DNA of 45,801 bases from an uncultured Clostridium sp. (GCA_948436025.1 CAOJHH010000007.1:1-45801); one strand, 5' to 3'; positions 18,770-29,896 are shown, numbered from the stretch's first letter. Notes: generated by a model from the sequence alone, not told the origin. A program made the numbers and translations.

Positions 18770-19501
18770 TATCTTCCATACCCATTCTCTTCAATTTCTT
18801 TTGCAAGCTCTGCACTGCCTGTTTTTACAATTTGCCCATTTACTAGTATGTGTACATAGTCTACTTTTAGACTGTGCAAAATTTTGGTGTTGTGGGTAAT
18901 GATCAGTACTGCGTTTTTGCTGTTTTTAAACATTTCGATTCCTTTGGATACGGTTTTGATGGCGTCTACATCTAACCCAGAGTCGGTTTCATCTAGTATG
19001 GCAAGTTTTGGGTTTAGGGTTAGCATTTGTAGGATTTCGTTTTTCTTTTTTTCTCCTCCGGAAAAACCGACATTTAGGCTTCTTTCCATATTTTTTGGGT
19101 TCATGTTTAATTCTTTCATGGAATTTTCTAGTTCTTTTTTAAATTCAAATATTTTGACTGGTTTCCCAGTTATTTTATTTTTGGCGTATTTTAGGAAATT
19201 GGTGACACTGACTCCTGGGATTTCTTCTGGTGATTGAAAAGACATGAAAATTCCTTTTCTTGCAATTTCGTCGGTTTTTAAATGGGTAATGTCTTCTTCT
19301 TCTAATAAAATATTTCCTCTATTTTTGGTATACATCGGGTTATTTAAAATGGCATTTGCGGTTGTGGTTTTTCCGAGAACCATTTGGTCCCATAATGACA
19401 TGAATTTCCCCTTTGTTTACTGTTAAGTTAATTCCTTTTAGTATTTCTTTTTCCCCAGCGTTTACGGATAGGTCTTTTATTTCTAATAATTGTTTGCTCA
19501 T
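18763..19501 (-). CDS. sufC: Fe-S assembly ATPase SufC, read through a +1 frameshift at CGG
   Basis: The ABC-type ATPase that drives the SufBCD scaffold. The true start is the ATG at 19499-19501 ([13 protein letters not shown]), after AAAGGA. The joined protein has 245 residues, the family length. The frame breaks inside Walker A at CGG 19373-19375: the zero frame reads [10 protein letters not shown], and skipping C gives GPNGSGKTT (Gly43). The signature is FSGGEKKK, Walker B is [12 protein letters not shown], and the H-loop is ITHNTK. Without the shift there is no ATPase, yet SUF is the only Fe-S pathway visible here. The DtxR-like gene lies upstream, across inverted repeat 2. Confidence 0.95.
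19373..19375 (-). other. +1 frameshift site (Ser-CGG-A) in the SufC Walker A motif
   Basis: In-frame CGG at codon 43, after GGT TCT. Skipping C gives GGA AAA ACC ACA (Gly-Lys-Thr-Thr), the phosphate-binding loop. Confidence 0.95.
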
Positions 19502-19532
19502 GTTACAATCCTTTCTTGTTTTTTAAATTTCC

Positions 19533-19680
19533 GAAGAGAAACACTTTCCTTTGTGAAAAGCTCCGTTCTCCAAGGCGTTTTCGATTGTGCCTTTTTAAAT
19601 TTTAGAGACACACTACTCTTTTGTATGTGAATAACTTTGGTAGGTCGAACTCGTTTTCACAAAGGAAAGTGTTTCTCTTC
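19533..19680. repeat. Long-armed inverted repeat, element 2
   Basis: Perfect 27-base arms (19533-19559 and 19654-19680), beginning GAAGAGAAACACTTTCCTTT, enclose 94 bases. It fills the space between the DtxR-like gene and sufC. The centre holds CTCCGTTCTC near its left end and GGTCGAACTCG near its right end. Related strings occur in element 1 in the opposite order. Confidence 0.87.
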
Positions 19681-19695
19681 TAGTTTGAGGCTGTT

Positions 19696-20142
19696 TTATT
19701 TTTTTAAAGTTCTTCTTGCACAATTTCTACATTTTTCTTTTGCAATATCGTAGTTACAGTCTAGATTTGTTAACCCTAGTACTTTGTGGACATATTTGGC
19801 AAGTTCACTTACTGTGCTATCTGTTATTGCAGACTTCATTTTTTCTGCTTCTTTTGTTGCCTCTTCGGTTTGTAGATTTAACACATCTTTTAAAAATACA
19901 TACACAATGTCGTAGGCTTCTAATGCCTTTCTTGCTAAGTCTTCTGCTTCTTTTGTTAGTTCGATTGTACCATAGGCTTCATAATTTAGTAAGTTTTCTT
20001 TTTTTAGTTGGTTGATTGCCTTATTTACACTAGGCTTTGTGCAATTCATTTTTTCTGCAATATCGGTTACTCGTATTTTTTCATTTTGCTTTTTTAATAC
20101 ATACATCGTTTTTAAATATTCTTCTAATGCTTTTGATATCAT
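19696..20142 (-). CDS. DtxR/MntR-like regulator with a cysteine-rich tail
   Basis: A 148-residue protein. The N-terminal winged helix (about residues 5-65: YLKTMYVLKKQNEKIRVTDI, KPSVNKAINQLKKENL) and the following helical dimerisation region resemble metal-dependent DtxR/MntR repressors. The C-terminal end is unusual, with three cysteines at 129, 138 and 141 (C-x8-C-x2-C). That could bind zinc or an Fe-S cluster. It lies directly upstream of sufC on the same strand, so a role as local regulator of Fe-S assembly or iron supply is plausible by inference. It has no in-frame CGG. The ATG follows an AAGGAAGAAAG stretch. Confidence 0.82.
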   Translation of the reverse strand: MISKALEEYLKTMYVLKKQNEKIRVTDIAEKMNCTKPSVNKAINQLKKENLLNYEAYGTIELTKEAEDLARKALEAYDIVYVFLKDVLNLQTEEATKEAEKMKSAITDSTVSELAKYVHKVLGLTNLDCNYDIAKEKCRNCARRTLKK

Positions 20143-20266
20143 TTTCTTTCTTCCTTTTTTAAAAAGTTAACTTCGGTTAACATTATATTATGCTTTTCCC
20201 CCTTTGTCAAGAAAAACAGCAACTTTTTTATCATTATAAGCCTATTTCTTCCTCTAAGTAGCGTGA

Positions 20267-20376
20267 ATGTAGAAACATAATTTATTTTTGTAATGAAGAC
20301 CCGACAGCCCATTGAGGCGGGGGAATACCCGTGAGCTTGGAGGGCGAAATGGAAAAAATAAATTATGTTTCTACAT
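20267..20376. repeat. Long-armed inverted repeat, element 3
   Basis: Perfect 23-base arms (20267-20289 and 20354-20376), beginning ATGTAGAAACATAATTTATT, enclose a 64-base GC-rich centre. It lies between the Spo0A-like gene and the DtxR-like gene. Confidence 0.85.
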
Positions 20377-20402
20377 GGAAGCGGACTATAGCCTCTTATT
20401 TT

Positions 20403-21155
20403 CTACCCCCTCTCTTGCTTTCTCTCCTCTTCGTATTCTAGCTTGTCCCTTATTTTTTCTGCAATGGTACCAATAAAACGTTTTGGTGTTACCTCTTCTT
20501 CTTCTACCACATAGAAATACGATTTTATTAACTTTGTGCTAGTGAACCTTTTTATGGAACGAACCATTTTTTCAATTGTCCATTTTACATTTTTCTCATT
20601 AATCCCTTCTCTTTTGCCTGCCATCACATGGTATAAACCATGTGTCATGTCCTTTAGTAAAGTTTCGTCCTCTAAAGAAAGCAGAATTGCTTCTGCAATA
20701 TACTTATATCCTTTTGTAGTTACATCAACATCAAATTTACGTAGTTCGCCTTTAATTAAATCTTCTGTCGTTTTGGGTCCAATTTCATACATAATTTTTT
20801 CAATCATATGAATAATACGATTAAATGGAAATGGCTTGTACAAAGTAGCGTAAAAATAGGTACTATATTTTTGTAGTCTATTAACCAGCTTTCCTTGTCC
20901 ACTCATTGCAATAATGTATGGTAATGGTCTTTTACGCCTTTTTAAATTTCGAAATAATTCAAAAGCATCTTCACTTTTGATTTCAAAATCCAACACTAAA
21001 ATATCCTCTTGGTCTAAATCGGATACCCTTTCCATTGCTTCCTGACTATTCACGGCTAAACTTGATAAGTATAATTTTGCGTCTTTTGCCATTAAATAGT
21101 TCCATACTTTTCTAGTAAATTCCAAATTCTCTTGTAAAATAACTAATCGATTCAT
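20403..21155 (-). CDS. Spo0A-like transcription regulator with a degenerate receiver
   Basis: A 250-residue protein starting at the ATG 21153-21155, seven bases after GGAGG. Residues 1-120 have the receiver fold, with Asp56 in ILVLDFEIK and Lys107 in LYKPFPF. The usual acidic pair near the N-terminus is replaced by the sequence LQEN, so the magnesium site is incomplete. Residues about 140-245 resemble the Spo0A DNA-binding domain: KGYKYIAEAI, then the recognition-helix region KNVKWTIEKMVRSIKR, then FIGTIAEKIRDKL. Spo0A is the master regulator of sporulation entry. Here phosphorylation may be altered or absent. It lies alone, with inverted repeat 3 downstream. An orphan Spo0A paralogue is possible. 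Confidence 0.8.
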   Translation of the reverse strand: MNRLVILQENLEFTRKVWNYLMAKDAKLYLSSLAVNSQEAMERVSDLDQEDILVLDFEIKSEDAFELFRNLKRRKRPLPYIIAMSGQGKLVNRLQKYSTYFYATLYKPFPFNRIIHMIEKIMYEIGPKTTEDLIKGELRKFDVDVTTKGYKYIAEAILLSLEDETLLKDMTHGLYHVMAGKREGINEKNVKWTIEKMVRSIKRFTSTKLIKSYFYVVEEEEVTPKRFIGTIAEKIRDKLEYEEERKQERG

Positions 21156-21353
21156 AAAAATTCCTCCTATATTTTTTCCTTTCACTATATAAGAGTCATT
21201 TTTTACCCATTTCGTTACAAAAAAATGCAAATTTTTTTATTTTTTTTTAAAATCCGACAAGTTTTTAAACAGATTTTCGCATTATTTTCATTCGATATAT
21301 AAGACATTTCGTCCTGTGTGACCTATGAAAAAAAAATTTTTTTAAATTTTTGA

Positions 21354-21399
21354 TAAAAGCAACCAAAAAATTTCAATATGAAATTTCTTGATTGCTTTT
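21354..21399 (-). terminator. Terminator of the glucan synthase-like gene
   Basis: Arms AAAAGCAACCAAAAAATTTC and its near complement (2 of 20 mismatched) surround AATAT, with T-rich sequence after the stem on the minus strand. It lies about 20 bases after the stop codon at 21416. Confidence 0.75.
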
Positions 21400-21415
21400 C
21401 TTTTATATTTCTTCC

Positions 21416-24400
21416 CTACATCTCTACTTCAATCTCATTTACCTTTCCATTATCCATTAGTTTTACCTTTTTTTCTTCTATTTCTTCTCCGTTTAGGAAA
21501 AATTTTTCGACTCCAGTGGATTTTCCGTTTGGATTTTTTACTTTGATGTTGTATACACTGCTTCCGAATTCGTAGCGAACTCCGTATTCTTTCCAAGTAG
21601 AGTCTATGGCGGGTTTTATCGATAGCATTCCTCCTTCAATTTTTAGTCCTAATATATATTCAATTCCTGCTTTATAAGCCCAGCTAGAAGAGCCTGTGTA
21701 CCAAGTCCAGCCACCTCTTCCGGCTTAAGGTTCCCACTCCATATACATCGGCTGCTATGACATAGGGTTCTACTTTATAACGGCTTGCCATTTCTTTGGT
21801 TCTGGCATGTTCTACTGGGTTAATCATTCGGAAATATCCAGTAGCTTTGTCGCCAAACCCTAACATTGCTTCTGCAATTATGGTCCATACGGCGGCATGG
21901 GTGTATTGTCCCCCATTTTCTCTTACTCCTGGTAAGTAGGCTTTTATATAGCCCGGTTCTAAGGCACTTTTATCAAAAGCCGGGTCTAGTAGTTTGATAA
22001 TGCCATTTTCTTTATCTACTAGATATTTTTCTAGGCTTTCCATGGAAATGTATTTTTTATCATTATCCCCTGCACCAGAAATAACAGACCAACATTGTGC
22101 AATATTATCAATTTTACATTCTTCGTTTTGAATGGTTCCTAGGATATTACCATCGTCCATATAGGCTCTTTTATACCATCTTCCATCCCAAGCCTGATTA
22201 TTTAGGTTTCGTTTTAATTCTTCTTGTACTTTTTCATATTTCTTAGCCTTTTCGTTATCTCCTTGTAATTCACAAATTGGGATAAAGCGATTTAGCACCT
22301 CATATAGGAAAAACCCAAGCCATACACTTTCTCCTTTTCCTTTGTTTCCCACTGTACTAAACCCGTCGTTCCAATCTCCAGAGCCAATTTTCGGAAGACC
22401 ATGTTCTCCAAAGCAAAGGGATTTTTCGATGGCTCTTATACAATGATGATAAATGTCTTCTTTTTTGTTTGCTTCCTTATGAAGGTCATAGTGTTCGTCT
22501 TCGTTTTCTTGTAATACTGGTCCTGCTCGATATGGTACTTCTTTTGTTAAAAGTTCGGTGTCTCCGGTAAAGCGAATATATTCTGCTGTTACATAGGCAA
22601 GCCATAATAGGTCATCGGAAAATTTGGTACGAATTCCTCTACTGGTTTCTTCATGCCACCAATGCTCTACATCTCCTTCGATAAATTGATGAGAGGCATG
22701 TTTTAATACTTGATTTTTCATAAACTCTGGTGCTAGGTATTTTAGCCCCATGGTATCTTGCAATTGGTCACGAAAACCATAGGCACCGCCAGATTGATAA
22801 AATCCAGATTTTGCCCACAAACGGCTTGCAATAGTTTGGTAGGCAAGCCAACCATTTAATAAGAAATTCATGGATTCGACTGGTGTTTTTACTTGCACCG
22901 TTCTTAGCAGTTTTGCCCAGTATTCTTTGGTATCTTTTAGTGCCTGCTTGGCATTTTCTAATATGGTGTATTGGTATGCCGTTTCTTGCATTTTTGCTAC
23001 TGTTTCTTCGCTTCCTAGTACTAGTACCATTTCCTTATCTTCAAAGGCTTTTAATTCTAATTCCATTTCTACCGCAATACATGGTGTATTGCCAAGGGCA
23101 TTTTCATTATTTAATGTTTGGAAATTCATCATTTCTGGCTTACGAAGGTTGCCGTCTCCGATAAATCTTCGTTTGTTTCCAGTATAGGATTTTATATTTA
23201 AACTAGAGGAAAGATAAAGCTTAGAAGTCTCTAAATCTTGCATATATTGATTGTTCGCATATACCATGTTTTTGTCTTGGTCAAAGTGTAAATGGATATA
23301 GCCATCGCTTTTTTTACTATCTTCTCCTAACACTGGTTTTAAATAATATACCATTTTTAAGGTTCGTTTTTCTGGTAAAATATTTTTTATGCGAAGAATA
23401 GAAACTTTTACATTATTCTTTACTGGCACAAAGGTTTCTTGCTCTTGTAATAACCCATATCGTATATTTTGGAATTTGCTATACCCAAACCCATAAGTAA
23501 TATAATAGTCTTCCTCATCTTGGTTTAAGTTTGGGCATAGGGTCCATAGGTTATTATATTTTTCGTCTTTTAGATAGATAATTTCAGAGGGAATATCTCC
23601 TACTGCGTCATTGGACCAATCGGTTAGACGATTTAACCTACTGTTTTTGTGCCAAGTGTAGCCAGAGTTATTGGTGGTTACCACACTTCCAAAGTTCGGG
23701 TTTGCTAATACATGGCTCCAAGCAACAGGAGGTTTTGTGTGTTTTGTCATTTTAATTACATACTCTTTTCCATTTTCTGCAAATCCACCATACTCATTGT
23801 AATACGAAAGTTCTTCCATATTGATAGCATGATTGTTTTTTTCTTCGCTTACCAATACCATTTCTTCTTTTTTGGGTGGTGCTTGTTTTTTTATGGTATC
23901 TAAATAATCCTCTTCCAAATCTCGTAAAATCGTTTTTAAATTGCCCAAATGTGCATCCAAAATGAAATTAGCACGAAACTCTAAAATCTCCTTATTTTCC
24001 ATTTCATTGGCATTTAGTAAATAGATACCCGCCTTTTGGTTTAATAAATACATGAAATGACGGTTTAAAATTTGGGTTTCAATCATTTCTTTTACATATC
24101 GTTCATATACATTTTCTTCTTCATTCAAAATGACTAAATCCAATTCTACATTTTTGGCTTTGAAATATTCAAAGGCTTTTAGTACTTCTTCTATCACATA
24201 TGCATCGTTTACATCTTTAATTTTTACCAGTAAAATTGGTAAATCGCCTGAAATACCATATTGCCATAAGTCCCTTACATAGTAGGTGTGTTCTTTTGTC
24301 TTTACTTGCAGTTTTTTTAGTGGATTTTGTACTAGTAAATAGGACAATAGTTTTTGGTACACTTCGATGTCTTTTCCTTTTACGCCTAAGTACCTTGCCT

Positions 24401-27400
24401 CTTCTTCTACTCGTACTTTGGATAATTCAAATGCTCTTTTTACATTTTCGTTACTTGCATATTTGGTTAGGTTTTCTTCAATTTGTTCTTTGGCATCAGA
24501 CATGGTGATAATTAAATTAAGAGTAATCGTTTCCCCCGGTTTTAGTAAAATGGTTCTTTTTAGGGCTACTACTGGGTCTACGGTTAGACCTAAGCTTTTG
24601 GAAAATGGAATGGAGTCTTCTATCATTTTGGGAATTCCAAAATGAATTCCTTGTTTTAATCGTTCGTAATCAATTTCATATTCCAGTTCTCCTATGGTTT
24701 CGTGGTTGGTATTTAAGGTAACTCCTAAGAAGATTTCTGGGGTTTGCCCTCTTCGGTTTCGTTTGATTAATAACGAATTGGTATCTTCTAAATATTCGTA
24801 TTTTAAAAACAAATTGTTAAAAGCTCTATGGGAATCGTCTTGTTCTTTGGTGGATAAGACTGGTTCAAACACACTAGAAATTTCTAGGGTTTCTTCCATA
24901 TTTCCAGTGTTTTCTAGCTTTAAGGTTCTAATTTCTACTGGGTCTTCTGGTGCAGTTATTACCTTACAGGTGGTAATGATGTTTTCGTCGTTTCTTACTA
25001 GTTTATCTTGGTCTGGTAAGAAATTTACTTCTAATTTATCTGGTGGTACAGTATCGTTTTTCATTAAGGTACTCCAAATTCGTTTGGTACGAATATTTTT
25101 TACATAAAAAGCAATTCCACTTGGTACGTCGTTTGTTGCCTTATAGCGGTTTACCAATTGATTTTTATACTTACTAAAACCTTCCCCTCTTTCATTCATA
25201 CAAATGGAATAATTCTCGTTTGATATGGTATTAAAGTTATTCAAGCTTTCATTTAGTTTGGTATAAACTCGGGTGGTGTAGTTTTCGTAATCGATGGTCT
25301 TTAGTTTTTCGATTTTTTCTTTCTTTTCTTTTGTAATGATAACATCTTCTGGCATGCGTTCTTGTAATAAAATATCGACTGCTTTTATTTCTGGGTTTTC
25401 CATAAAACGTTCTTGTAAAATATTGTTATTTAGTAAATTATTAATGGCAAGCAAAATCAGGGCTTGATGATGTGCCATATAGGTTTTTACAACCGCATAT
25501 TTTTGGTTTTGGCGAAGTCTTGCTGGGGTGTAATCGATGGCTTCGTAAAAACCATATTTCCCTAACATTTGGTTTTGTTCTAATTTCTTCATATTTTCCA
25601 ATACTTCTTTTGGTTCATCTTGCAGGCTTAAAATACTTCCATAAGCACTTACTACCATTTCATCGGCAAGTCCTCGTTTTAAACCAAGCCAGGGAATACC
25701 AAAGGCTTTGTATTGGTAATTGGAATTTAAGTCTTTCAAATTAAACGCAGATTCGGAAATTCCCCAAGGAATGCCTAACCTTCCAGCGTATTCTTTTTGG
25801 CTCATCCTCATAAAATGGCAAGATTCGGAAAGCAAGCTTCCTTCATACATACGAATATTGATGTTTGGCATTAAATATTCAAAGGCTGTTCCAGACCAAG
25901 ATACCAAGCCTTTATAGCCTCTATTGACAGTTAGGGTTCTACTTAGGTTTTGCCAATGTTTGGAAGGAACATCATGTTTGGCAATAGCAACAAAACTTGC
26001 TTGTCTTGCCTCACTTGCTAATAAATCGTAATACGAGTCGGTTAGTTTGTTTTCTTCTACATTAAAACCAATGGAGAAAAGGCGTTTTTCTTCATCATAC
26101 AAATAACGAAAATCGGTGTCATAAATTAGTTTAGTTACCATTTGAAGAAGAGCTTTTAGTTGTTGTATATCAATTTTGTTTTTCTGGTATTTTTCTACGT
26201 TTTCTAAAAAACTTTTGGTAAGGTATAAATATCCTACAAAATTTCCACTATCGACACTGGAAATGTATCTTGGTAAGAGTGGTTGTAAGGTAATGGTGTT
26301 ATACCAGTTATATAAATGCCCATTCCATTTGGCGAGTTTTTCGGTAGTTTGTAGAGTGTTTTGTAACTTTTCCATGGCAGTATTTAGGGAAATAAACCCT
26401 AAGTCATAGGCCGATAGAATCGTAATTAATCCTAAGCCAATATTGGTAGAAGAAGTTCTTGGTACAATCTTTTTTGCTCGGTCTTCTTGGTAGTTATCGG
26501 GTGGTAGATAATTGTTTTTTTGGTTCATATACGTATCAAAATAATCCCAAGTCTTTTTGGCGATTTGATGTAGATATTCAATTTGGGAATTGGTTAATTG
26601 TTTTACTTTAGCTACGGGGATGTTTTCTTTACTAATATACCAACAAATGCCTGGGGCTATTAGCCATAATACCCCAAGAGCAATTCCTATTATCATCATA
26701 GAATAAGAGCCTACATATTGTGAAATAAGCACAGCTAATATAGCAAGGATGACTTGTACCCACATAAAGCGATAATAGGAAAAAAGGTCGGTTTTTCCGT
26801 TTTTTTCCGCCTCTTCTGCGGTGGTCCATTCTAAAAGATGTTGCCTAGAATAATATTTTCGGTAAAGGGTTTTTATAATGGCATTTAGGGATATATAGGC
26901 TTTGTGTGGTAAAAAGGTAAGCTCTAATATGCCTCTTAATATGCTTGCTTTCATGCTGGATATGGTTTTATCAAAGCTTTTGTTTGGTTTACTTCCTACT
27001 TGTTTACTACATAGATAACCAAATAGGTCTAGTAGAGTTGGAAAAATGACACTTATTAAAAGAATTCCTAATCCTAAGGCGATGTTTTGCTTGGTTAATA
27101 GAGAATAGACGATTAACGTAACTACGCTAAGCATTGTCATAATGGGTACTAGACTTTGCCTTAAATTATCTAAAATTTTAAATTTGGATAATCTATTTAA
27201 CGGGTTTTTCTTGGTAATTCCTTCTTTATTGGTAATAGTTCCTTTTATCCAAGAAAGAATTTGCCAGTCTCCTCGTATCCAACGGTGTAGTCTTAGCATA
27301 TAGGCATTGTATTTGTAAGGGTAGCCATCTAAGAGTAAAATGTCGGAACAAAGCCCACATCTTAAATAACAGCCTTCTAGTAAATCGTGGCTAAGGACGG

Positions 27401-29555
27401 TGTTTTCTGGAATTTCGTTTTTAAATATGGTGTGGAATAATTGTAAATCGTAAATTCCTTTTCCGGTAAAAATGCCTTCATCAAAATTATCTTGGTACGT
27501 ATCGGAAATGGCATTGGCGTAAGAGTCAACTCCACCAGCTCCTGCGTAAATTTTGGTAAATAGGCTTTTACTTGCAGATACTAAGTCAATTCCAATTCGT
27601 GGTTGAATTAAGGCATGCCCAGAAATAACGGCATCTCCTGTTTGGTTTAGCTGTGGTTTGTTTAAAATATGGGAAGCGGCTCCTACTAATTCTAGAGCGG
27701 AATTTAGTACGAGGTTGGTGTCTGCGTCTAGGGTAATGATATAGCGAATTTCAGGAATATTTTGTTCTTGCTCCATGGTGTTTATTTGGAAAAGTCCTGT
27801 GGTTTTTTCGCATAGGAATTGGTTTAGCATACCTATCATTCCCCTTTTTCTTTCCCAACCTAGGAAGCATTTTTCTTTTTCATTCCACACTCTTTTTCGG
27901 TAAATAAATTGGAATTTTCCCATGGGTTTTGTTTGGTATTTTTGGTTTAGTCTTGCTACTTCTTCTTTTCCTGCTATTACGATTTCTTTATCATAGGTTT
28001 CTTGTTGTTTGTCTGAGGCACTCGCGTCGGCAAGTAAGGTAAAGTATAGGTTTTCGGAAGGGTTGGCAAGGGAGTATACTTCCAATTTTTTCATTAAATC
28101 TTTTACCTTTACGGCACTTGTTACAATGGTAGGAATAATGACCATGCTGGCTTGTTCTTTGGGAATTCCATAAGCGTAATCCATTTTGGGGATTAATTTT
28201 GGTTTTACGAGTTTGCTTAAAGCAAATTGTACGAGTTGTGTGGTAATGGCAGAAATAGGAAGGAATAGGAAAATTCCAATTCCTACTCCCCACCATAGGT
28301 TGGTTTGTTTTGCATAATACATAGCAAGTGCTAGGGTTGGCAATAAGGTTAGTATAACAAGAGCACTAATATAAGCGAATGTGCTTTTTTTTGTGCATGG
28401 TGGCTTTTTATTGGTTTGTAATGCTTTGTATAAATCTTTTTCGCCTTCATCTATTAAATAATAACCAATATGGGATTGTTTGTTGTTTGGATTGGTGTTA
28501 TTTTTTGCTAGTTCTAGGGCTTTTTTTGTGATGTAGATTTCGGAGATTTTGGTTCGTTTGGAAATTTCTTTTATTTTATTTCGGTAATAAGCTTTTGTTT
28601 TGTAATCCATATTTTCATATACACCGCTTGGGTCTTGTTTTAGTACTTCTTCTACTCCATTAATGTTTTCAAAAATTTCTAGAAAGTTAATTCTTCCTAT
28701 TTCCTTCATGCTTTTAATGCAATTTCCAATGATAACTTTTCTTACCGCAATATCAAAATGCTCCTTTTTAATTACTTCCGATACACTCGTTCCCATTTTC
28801 ATTACTTCGGTTTCAAGGGCATCTAAATACGCATATGCCTGTTTCCCATATCGTTTTAAACGGTACGACATATGTTCAATAAAAGGATATTTCATTTCCT
28901 TATTTTCGATTACCTTATGGGGATTTTGCGATTTTAATTGAAAGCGGATTTCTTCTTTTGGTTTGTTTTCTACTAATCGTTCTAATATATTTTCTACTTT
29001 ATATTTTTGCATTTGTACCGAATAAATTTTATCACATACTCCACGAATGGTTTCAATCATCGCTATTTGAAGGAAGGTTCCAATGTTCCAAATTTCTTCC
29101 ATATTAAGTGTTTTTTTCCTTTGGTAGGCAGCTAATAATTTTTGTAGATTATGGCTATCAATTTTTCCTTCGGTATAGGCTACAATTTCGGAGGCTAATA
29201 CATAAATTCTGGCAAACCCTTCATAGGTGCCATTTGCTAGTGCTACAAAATTCTTATATTTACTTAAACTTAAGTCTTTTGCAATCATTTTTACGGTTTC
29301 TTCAATTGTATAATAATTATCGAGTAACCATTCTCCTGCTGGATGAATGTGAAGTCCCATTTTTAAATGGGTGTTTAGTAATTCATAGGTTTTGGTAATT
29401 TCTTTAAAGTTGTCTTCTAGCCTAGGAATTGGGTAAGTTATTTTATCAGATTTATCTTTTAAGATATGGTCTGATGCTATCTTTTCTAAATAGTTTTCTA
29501 ATTGATATTCATCTAACAGGGCACCTTTTAGGTTTAATACTTTTACTAATTTCAA
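21416..29555 (-). CDS. Cyclic beta-1,2-glucan synthase-like protein (GT84/GH94), read through a +1 frameshift at CGG
   Basis: A giant 2,712-residue enzyme of the NdvB/Cgs type. In order: an N-terminal regulatory region; membrane helices (about 395-450 and 800-1000) flanking a glycosyltransferase domain with DADTN near residue 610 and LHRWIRGDWQ near 760; a glycoamylase-like domain (about 1000-1400); and GH94 phosphorylase-like domains to the C-terminus, with GSGDWNDGF near 2393. The start codon is TTG behind AAGGAGTGG. The frame breaks at CGG 21720-21722 (Ser2611-Gly2612). Skipping C gives SGRGGWTWYTGSSSWAYKAG, the usual GH94 end, and adds about 100 residues. Homologues polymerise, cyclise and trim beta-1,2-glucan. 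It has one in-frame CGG in about 2,700 codons. The exact glucan product is not certain in a Gram-positive. Confidence 0.9.
21720..21722 (-). other. +1 frameshift site (Ser-CGG-A)
   Basis: In-frame CGG at codon 2612, after TTA AGC. Skipping C gives GGA AGA GGT GGC TGG, a conserved GH94 sequence. It is one of two sites preceded by AGC. Confidence 0.92.
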
Positions 29556-29641
29556 AAAAATCCACTCCTTGGTATGTATTTTTTTAAAATTAGTGTTTCC
29601 GTTTTGTCAAAAACTATGCAAAAATTTACACAAAAATTTGT

Positions 29642-29670
29642 TTGACATTTCTTTTTACTTACTGTATATT
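29642..29670 (+). promoter_or_regulatory. Consensus promoter of the toxin mRNA
   Basis: TTGACA (29642-29647), 17 bases, TATATT (29665-29670) on the plus strand. The predicted start of transcription is near 29677, just before a hairpin that covers the ribosome site. Confidence 0.88.
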
Positions 29671-29678
29671 AATAAGTG

Positions 29679-29702
29679 CCTTTCTGCAAGGTAGAAAGGA
29701 GG
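29679..29702 (+). promoter_or_regulatory. 5-prime hairpin hiding the toxin ribosome site
   Basis: CCTTTCT (29679-29685) pairs with AGAAAGG (29693-29699), covering the first part of the AAAGGAGG ribosome site at 29695-29702. Control of Fst-type toxin mRNAs by such a hairpin is known. Confidence 0.7.
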
Positions 29703-29707
29703 ACCTA

Positions 29708-29776
29708 ATGAATGAATTGATTAAACTGTTAAAACTTTATTTGATTTACTTGATTGTAAAGCATTTAGGGGATTAA
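29708..29776 (+). CDS. Fst/par-like type I toxin peptide (22 residues)
   Basis: A 22-residue hydrophobic peptide, MNELIKLLKLYLIYLIVKHL followed by Gly-Asp, predicted as one membrane helix with a charged end. It has a consensus promoter, an AAAGGAGG site and a terminator shared with a convergent antisense transcript. This arrangement matches par-type (Fst) type I toxin-antitoxin loci, in which the peptide harms its own membrane if the antisense RNA is lost. It is shorter than Fst (33 residues), and no direct sequence identity is claimed; the call rests on layout. It is the only plus-strand gene between about 19 kb and the window end. Confidence 0.75.
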   Translation: MNELIKLLKLYLIYLIVKHLGD

Positions 29777-29781
29777 CGCAC

Positions 29782-29816
29782 AAAAAAGACTAGGATTCGC
29801 ACTCCTAGTCTTTTTT
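29782..29816. terminator. Bidirectional terminator shared by toxin mRNA and antisense RNA
   Basis: AAAAAAGACTAGGA pairs exactly with TCCTAGTCTTTTTT around the loop TTCGCAC, leaving a U run on either strand. This symmetry allows two convergent transcripts to end at one hairpin. Confidence 0.92.
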
Positions 29817-29851
29817 CGTTCTAATGAATGATTTGATTAAGACTTCGTCTT
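29782..29851 (-). ncRNA. Antisense antitoxin RNA (par RNAII-like, about 70 nt)
   Basis: The RNA starts near 29851 from a consensus promoter and ends at the shared terminator. Its first half contains a small AAGAC/GTCTT hairpin and then the complement of CTAATGAATGATTTGATT (29821-29838). That plus-strand string repeats the toxin start region CTAATGAATGAATTGATT (29705-29722) with one difference. The RNA can therefore pair with both the terminator stem and the toxin initiation region, as RNAII does at the par direct repeats. Confidence 0.75.
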
Positions 29852-29857
29852 GATGTT

Positions 29858-29886
29858 ATTATAACATCGATTTTATTATATGTCAA
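29858..29886 (-). promoter_or_regulatory. Consensus promoter of the antisense RNA
   Basis: TTGACA (29881-29886), 17 bases, TATAAT (29858-29863) on the minus strand, a perfect consensus and stronger than the toxin promoter. It sits 10 bases after the phosphatase stop codon. Confidence 0.9.
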
Positions 29887-29896
29887 ATTTTGATTC

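Noticed and set aside
19533..19680. Inverted repeats as simple rho-independent terminators or integron attC sites
   Set aside because: Centres of 50-94 bases are too long for terminators and no T run follows. attC core sequences were not seen and there is no integrase gene.
21236..21270. 0A box (TGTCGAA-like) upstream of the Spo0A-like gene
   Set aside because: Only TCCGACA was found, one mismatch from the reverse consensus in very AT-rich DNA. Too weak to claim.
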